From Candidatus Omnitrophota bacterium (lineage in GTDB: Bacteria > Omnitrophota > Gorgyraeia > Gygaellales > Profunditerraquicolaceae): a stretch of 8,109 nt of DNA. The stretch is from assembly GCA_026387485.1 (NCBI GenBank), contig JAPLLQ010000076.1:50206-58314 (forward strand). The letters run 5' to 3'. Position 1 is the first letter of the stretch. Every line of letters starts with the position of its first letter. Both the position numbers and the translations under genes were made by a program. The notes below the pieces were generated by a model. It did not search any database and was not told the origin of the DNA. It was given only the letters and a program-made list of their open reading frames with translations. Below, piece by piece: positions 6,509 to 8,109 of the stretch.

Positions 6509-7069
6509 TTATTCGTTGTGAAAACCGATTCTTCTTTTGGGTTTTTCGGGGATTGTCATTAGCTGGCGGATGGCTTCAAAGATATCCTCTATTGCCCCGT
6601 CGTGCTGGGTAATTCTGTTCTCCAGTTCCCTCAGTTTCTGAGCGAGTTCTTTATGGGTAGCAAGGATTTGTCTTAACTTTACAAAGGCGCGCATAATCGC
6701 GATATTTACCTGGATAGCCCGCTTACTGCGTAGAATACTAGAGAGCATAGCTACGCCTTGTTCAGTAAAAGCGTAGGGTAGATACTTAATATGTTTACCG
6801 CGTCTTGAACTGTTTAAGATCACATTTTGTGATCTTAAAGAATCTCTACTTGATATCACAAATTGTGATTTCAAGTTTTCCCGTTCTTTATTAGTTAATT
6901 GGAACATAAAATCCCCTGGGAAGCGTTCTATATTACGTTTAACCGCCTGAATTAATGTACTCGGCGTAACCCCGTAAAGTACTGCAAGATGAGGACTTAA
7001 CATTACTTTTTGCCCGCGTAACATGAAAATCTTACGTTCAATAGTTTCCTCCGGAACCACGACTTTCAT
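6509..7069 (-). CDS. ORF6N-domain DNA-binding protein
   Basis: The 186-residue protein matches the ORF6N (KilA-N-related) family, found in phage and bacterial proteins and thought to bind DNA. The N-terminal half shows the expected run: IERKIFMLRGQKVMLSPHLA, LYGV, RNIERFPGDFMFQLT (45-59), then LPYAFTEQGVAMLSSILRS (97-115) and VNIAIMRAFVKLR (121-133). Residues 136-172 are heptad-like and could form a coiled coil for dimerisation. The start at 7069 is chosen over the in-frame ATG at 7105 because AAGGAGG lies 6 nt upstream of it. Residues 66-89 hold a doubled LKSQFVIS / LRSQNVIL unit encoded by two palindromes. The gene stands alone, convergent to the giant genes and divergent from pyrR. A role as a regulator of itself or of a neighbouring element is inference. 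Confidence 0.9.
   Translation of the reverse strand: MKVVVPEETIERKIFMLRGQKVMLSPHLAVLYGVTPSTLIQAVKRNIERFPGDFMFQLTNKERENLKSQFVISSRDSLRSQNVILNSSRRGKHIKYLPYAFTEQGVAMLSSILRSKRAIQVNIAIMRAFVKLRQILATHKELAQKLRELENRITQHDGAIEDIFEAIRQLMTIPEKPKRRIGFHNE
6803..6874 (-). repeat. Two 36-bp imperfect tandem units within the ORF6N gene
   Basis: Codons 66-77 and 78-89 are aligned 12-codon units. They share 21 of 36 bases overall and 19 of the first 25, and encode LKSQFVIS and LRSQNVIL with four-residue tails. Each unit carries one palindrome, so the palindromes are spaced exactly 36 bp apart. The unit sits between the conserved N-terminal part of the ORF6N domain and the conserved LPYAFTEQGV block. Confidence 0.6.
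6813..6839. repeat. 27-nt palindrome A inside the ORF6N gene
   Basis: TTTAAGATCACA and TGTGATCTTAAA are perfect 12-bp inverted arms around TTT. The core ATCACA-N3-TGTGAT recurs in palindrome B and, with one change, upstream of the gene. A perfect 12-bp inverted repeat with a 3-nt centre inside coding sequence is not expected by chance. It may be a protein-binding site or an RNA hairpin. Confidence 0.75.
6849..6875. repeat. 27-nt palindrome B inside the ORF6N gene
   Basis: CTTGATATCACAA and TTGTGATTTCAAG pair at 12 of 13 positions around a single central A. It matches palindrome A at 19 of 27 positions, including the whole ATCACA-N3-TGTGAT core. Its centre (6862) lies 36 bp from that of palindrome A (6826). 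Confidence 0.75.
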
Positions 7070-7075
7070 AGTTAG

Positions 7076-7080
7076 CCTCC
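7076..7080 (-). promoter_or_regulatory. Ribosome binding site fixing the ORF6N start
   Basis: On the minus strand GGAGG (in AAGGAGGC) lies 6 nt before the ATG at 7069. The upstream in-frame ATG at 7105 has no comparable site and sits inside a palindrome, so the shorter 186-residue protein is preferred. Confidence 0.8.
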
Positions 7081-7092
7081 TTCTTAAGGTCC

Positions 7093-7119
7093 TTTGGTAT
7101 CTCAATCTGTGATACCTTG
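7093..7119. promoter_or_regulatory. Candidate operator (palindrome C) upstream of the ORF6N gene
   Basis: GGTATCTCA and TGTGATACC are 9-bp arms with one mismatch around ATC. The core ATCTCA-N3-TGTGAT is the same layout as palindromes A and B in the coding sequence. It lies 24 nt upstream of the ORF6N start codon, before the ribosome site, and about 50 nt from the -35 box of the divergent pyrR promoter, a good place for an operator. I see no convincing promoter for the ORF6N gene next to it. Function is inference from position and recurrence. Confidence 0.5.
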
Positions 7120-7167
7120 TTACCTTAATAGACGTAATACAATCCCAAATCTAACGCAAAATTAACC

Positions 7168-7195
7168 TTGACAAAAACACCTATCGTGGTATACT
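7168..7195 (+). promoter_or_regulatory. Sigma70-type promoter of the pyr operon
   Basis: TTGACA at 7168-7173 is a perfect -35 box and TATACT at 7190-7195 a near-perfect -10 box, with a 16-bp spacer. Transcription would start near 7202, just before the PyrR-binding hairpin. Such a strong promoter fits an operon controlled mainly by attenuation after initiation. Confidence 0.85.
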
Positions 7196-7210
7196 TATAA
7201 AAATCAGATA

Positions 7211-7245
7211 ACCTTTAAGCTAAGCCCTTGAGAGGCTGGCAAGGT
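7211..7245 (+). promoter_or_regulatory. PyrR-binding RNA hairpin (pyr leader)
   Basis: The RNA can form ACCUU/AAGGU (7211-7215 with 7241-7245) as the lower stem and AGCC/GGCU (7223-7226 with 7234-7237) as the upper stem, with a loop ending in GAGA and a purine-rich internal bulge after UUUAA. The GAGAGGCU-N3-AAGG run and the upstream CUUUAA match the PyrR-binding consensus known from Bacillus pyr leaders; the loop appears one base longer than in Bacillus. PyrR with UMP would bind and stabilise it. The lower stem also covers part of the ribosome site of the leader ORF. Confidence 0.85.
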
Positions 7246-7255
7246 GGAGAAAAGA

Positions 7256-7333
7256 ATGCAGTGTATAACAATAGGTAATCATAACCCTTGGCAAAATAGG
7301 CCAAGGGTATTTTTTTACCCGGAGTCGCGATGA
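7256..7333 (+). CDS. Putative 25-residue pyr leader peptide
   Basis: An ATG at 7256 lies 6 nt after GGUGGAG (7243-7249), a fair ribosome site, and opens a 25-codon frame beginning MQCITIGNH and ending FFYPESR. It runs right through the attenuator hairpin and its T tract. Its TGA stop (7331-7333) overlaps the pyrR start codon as ATGA, so pyrR could be translationally coupled to it. Part of the ribosome site lies in the PyrR hairpin, so PyrR binding would hide it. A 25-codon frame can arise by chance; the ribosome site, the ATGA coupling and the fit to the hairpins are the support. The peptide resembles nothing I know and may matter only by being translated. Confidence 0.45.
   Translation: MQCITIGNHNPWQNRPRVFFYPESR
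7284..7316 (+). terminator. Attenuator terminator of the pyr leader
   Basis: ACCCTTGGC (7284-7292) pairs perfectly with GCCAAGGGT (7300-7308), a 9-bp stem with a 7-nt loop. One A and then seven T (7310-7316) follow. It lies between the promoter and pyrR, so it is an attenuator rather than an end-of-operon stop. The alternative antiterminator would use GGCAAGGU at 7238-7245 against the 5' arm, but that pairing has a mismatch and a bulge. Confidence 0.9.
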
Positions 7334-7875
7334 AAGAGAAAGCTAAAATACTGGATAAAGAGGCAATTACTCGGGCCCTGATGCGCATTGCCCATGAGAT
7401 AGTTGAAAAAAATAAGGGTACTGAGGATTTATGCCTGGTGGGGATAAGAAACCGGGGTGTCTATTTAGCCCAGCGTTTAGCTGAGTGCATCAAGAAGATT
7501 GAGGGTAAAGAGGTCATAACCGGTGCCCTGGATATCACCCTTTACCGCGATGACCTGGCTTTAGCTTCCGGTCAACCCTTGGTGCGTAAGACCGAGATTG
7601 ATTTTGATATGAATAATAAAAACTTAGTTTTAGTGGATGACGTGCTCTATACCGGCAGGACAATCAGGTCGGCATTAGATGCGCTGATTGATTTTGGCCG
7701 TCCGAAATCAATCCAGCTGGCAGTCTTAGTTGACCGCGGACACCGTGAACTACCGATCCGCGCCGATTATGCCGGGAAAAATATCCCTACTTCCAAGGAT
7801 GAGACAGTAGAGGTGCGCTTGCAGGAGACTGACGACATAGACGAAGTAGTTATTGTTGAGAAAGATTCAAAATGA
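7330..7875 (+). CDS. pyrR: PyrR, pyr operon attenuation protein / uracil phosphoribosyltransferase
   Basis: PyrR binds pyr leader RNA in the presence of UMP or UTP and promotes termination; many homologues also convert uracil and PRPP to UMP. The 181 residues match the family's usual length of about 180. The PRPP-binding motif LVLVDDVLYTGRT is at 99-111, the GIRNRGVYLAQRL phosphoribosyltransferase segment at 38-50, and the conserved VDRGHRELPIRADYAGKNI region at 134-152. The start is supported by CCCGGAG ending 5 nt upstream. A promoter, a PyrR-binding hairpin and an attenuator lie directly upstream, so the protein almost certainly regulates its own operon. It overlaps pyrB by 4 nt (ATGA), as expected for coupled translation. 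Confidence 0.97.
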   Translation: MKEKAKILDKEAITRALMRIAHEIVEKNKGTEDLCLVGIRNRGVYLAQRLAECIKKIEGKEVITGALDITLYRDDLALASGQPLVRKTEIDFDMNNKNLVLVDDVLYTGRTIRSALDALIDFGRPKSIQLAVLVDRGHRELPIRADYAGKNIPTSKDETVEVRLQETDDIDEVVIVEKDSK

Positions 7876-8109
7876 ACTGGAGCAAAAAAGATCTATTAGG
7901 GCTGGAAGAGTTGAGTAAAGAAGAGCTGGAGTTAATTTTAGCTACTGCCGAGTCATTTAAAGAAGTTTCTAGCCGCGAAATTAAAAAAGTCCCTGCCTTA
8001 CGCGGTAAGACCGTGGTGAATTTATTTTATGAACCCTCTACCCGCACCCGGGTATCTTTTGAGGTGGCAGCTAAGAGGCTTTCTGCAGATGTGATTAATA
8101 TTGCTACCG
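7872..8109 (+). CDS. pyrB: PyrB, aspartate carbamoyltransferase catalytic chain (3' end cut by window)
   Basis: This enzyme joins carbamoyl phosphate and aspartate to make carbamoyl aspartate, the first committed step of pyrimidine synthesis. Only the first 79 codons are in the window, roughly a quarter of the usual 300-residue chain. The carbamoyl-phosphate-binding motif YEPSTRTRVSFE is visible at 53-64, with S56-T57-R58-T59-R60 intact, preceded by LRGKTVVNLF and followed by AAKRLSADVINI as in the family. Ornithine carbamoyltransferase shares the STRTR motif, but position directly after pyrR with an ATGA overlap makes PyrB much more likely. It shares the pyrR promoter and attenuator. Confidence 0.95.
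   Translation, partial: MNWSKKDLLGLEELSKEELELILATAESFKEVSSREIKKVPALRGKTVVNLFYEPSTRTRVSFEVAAKRLSADVINIAT

Noticed and set aside
6813..6875. CRP/FNR-like binding sites because of TGTGA and TCACA
   Set aside because: The half-sites are in the opposite order (TCACA-N3-TGTGA, not TGTGA-N6-TCACA), and two lie inside a coding sequence.
7070..7105. Twelve-residue N-terminal extension of the ORF6N protein from the ATG at 7105
   Set aside because: The ATG at 7069 has a strong AAGGAGG at the right distance, and the extension is Arg-rich with no family match.
7070..7329. tRNA, CRISPR or other RNA gene in the divergent intergenic region
   Set aside because: Beyond palindrome C, the pyr promoter, the PyrR hairpin, the leader ORF and the attenuator, no cloverleaf or spaced direct repeats are seen.

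Overview
The window suggests an uncultivated bacterium, most plausibly of the Candidatus Omnitrophota (Omnitrophica) type. The reasons are two very large multidomain cytoplasmic-looking proteins with Ala/Pro-rich linkers, an ORF6N-family DNA-binding protein, and a PyrR-regulated pyrimidine operon, in moderate-GC sequence with frequent dispersed-repeat-like palindromes. The phylum call is inference from style, not proof.

Positions 1-6436 (+) hold two giant genes, overlapping by 26 nt. The first (1-3390, possibly cut at its 5' end) carries a GRD/DTGYVGS block, an Ala/Pro linker, a block with an HEAIEA motif, a nucleotidyltransferase-like domain, a helical region, a second linker and a C-terminal YLYHAG block. 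The second (from a doubtful TTG at 3365 to 6436) carries an HD hydrolase domain of the RelA/SpoT type with all key residues but no visible synthetase domain, then several unnamed blocks separated by linkers. Two REP-like palindromes are read in frame in its last linker. The pair may be one ancestral giant gene split by a single-base shift.

Positions 6437-6508 are a structured two-way terminator between convergent genes. Positions 6509-7069 (-) encode an ORF6N-domain protein. A short palindrome family with core ATCWCA-N3-TGTGAT occurs once in its upstream region and twice inside its coding sequence, which suggests autoregulation.

Positions 7168-8109 (+) are the start of a pyrimidine biosynthesis operon: a strong sigma70-type promoter, a PyrR-binding RNA hairpin, an intrinsic attenuator, pyrR, and the first 79 codons of pyrB. 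The leader also contains a 25-codon ORF with a well-placed ribosome site. It runs through the attenuator and overlaps the pyrR start as ATGA, so leader translation may take part in the attenuation switch. PyrR would sense UMP/UTP and, when pyrimidines are plentiful, shut down its own gene and pyrB.
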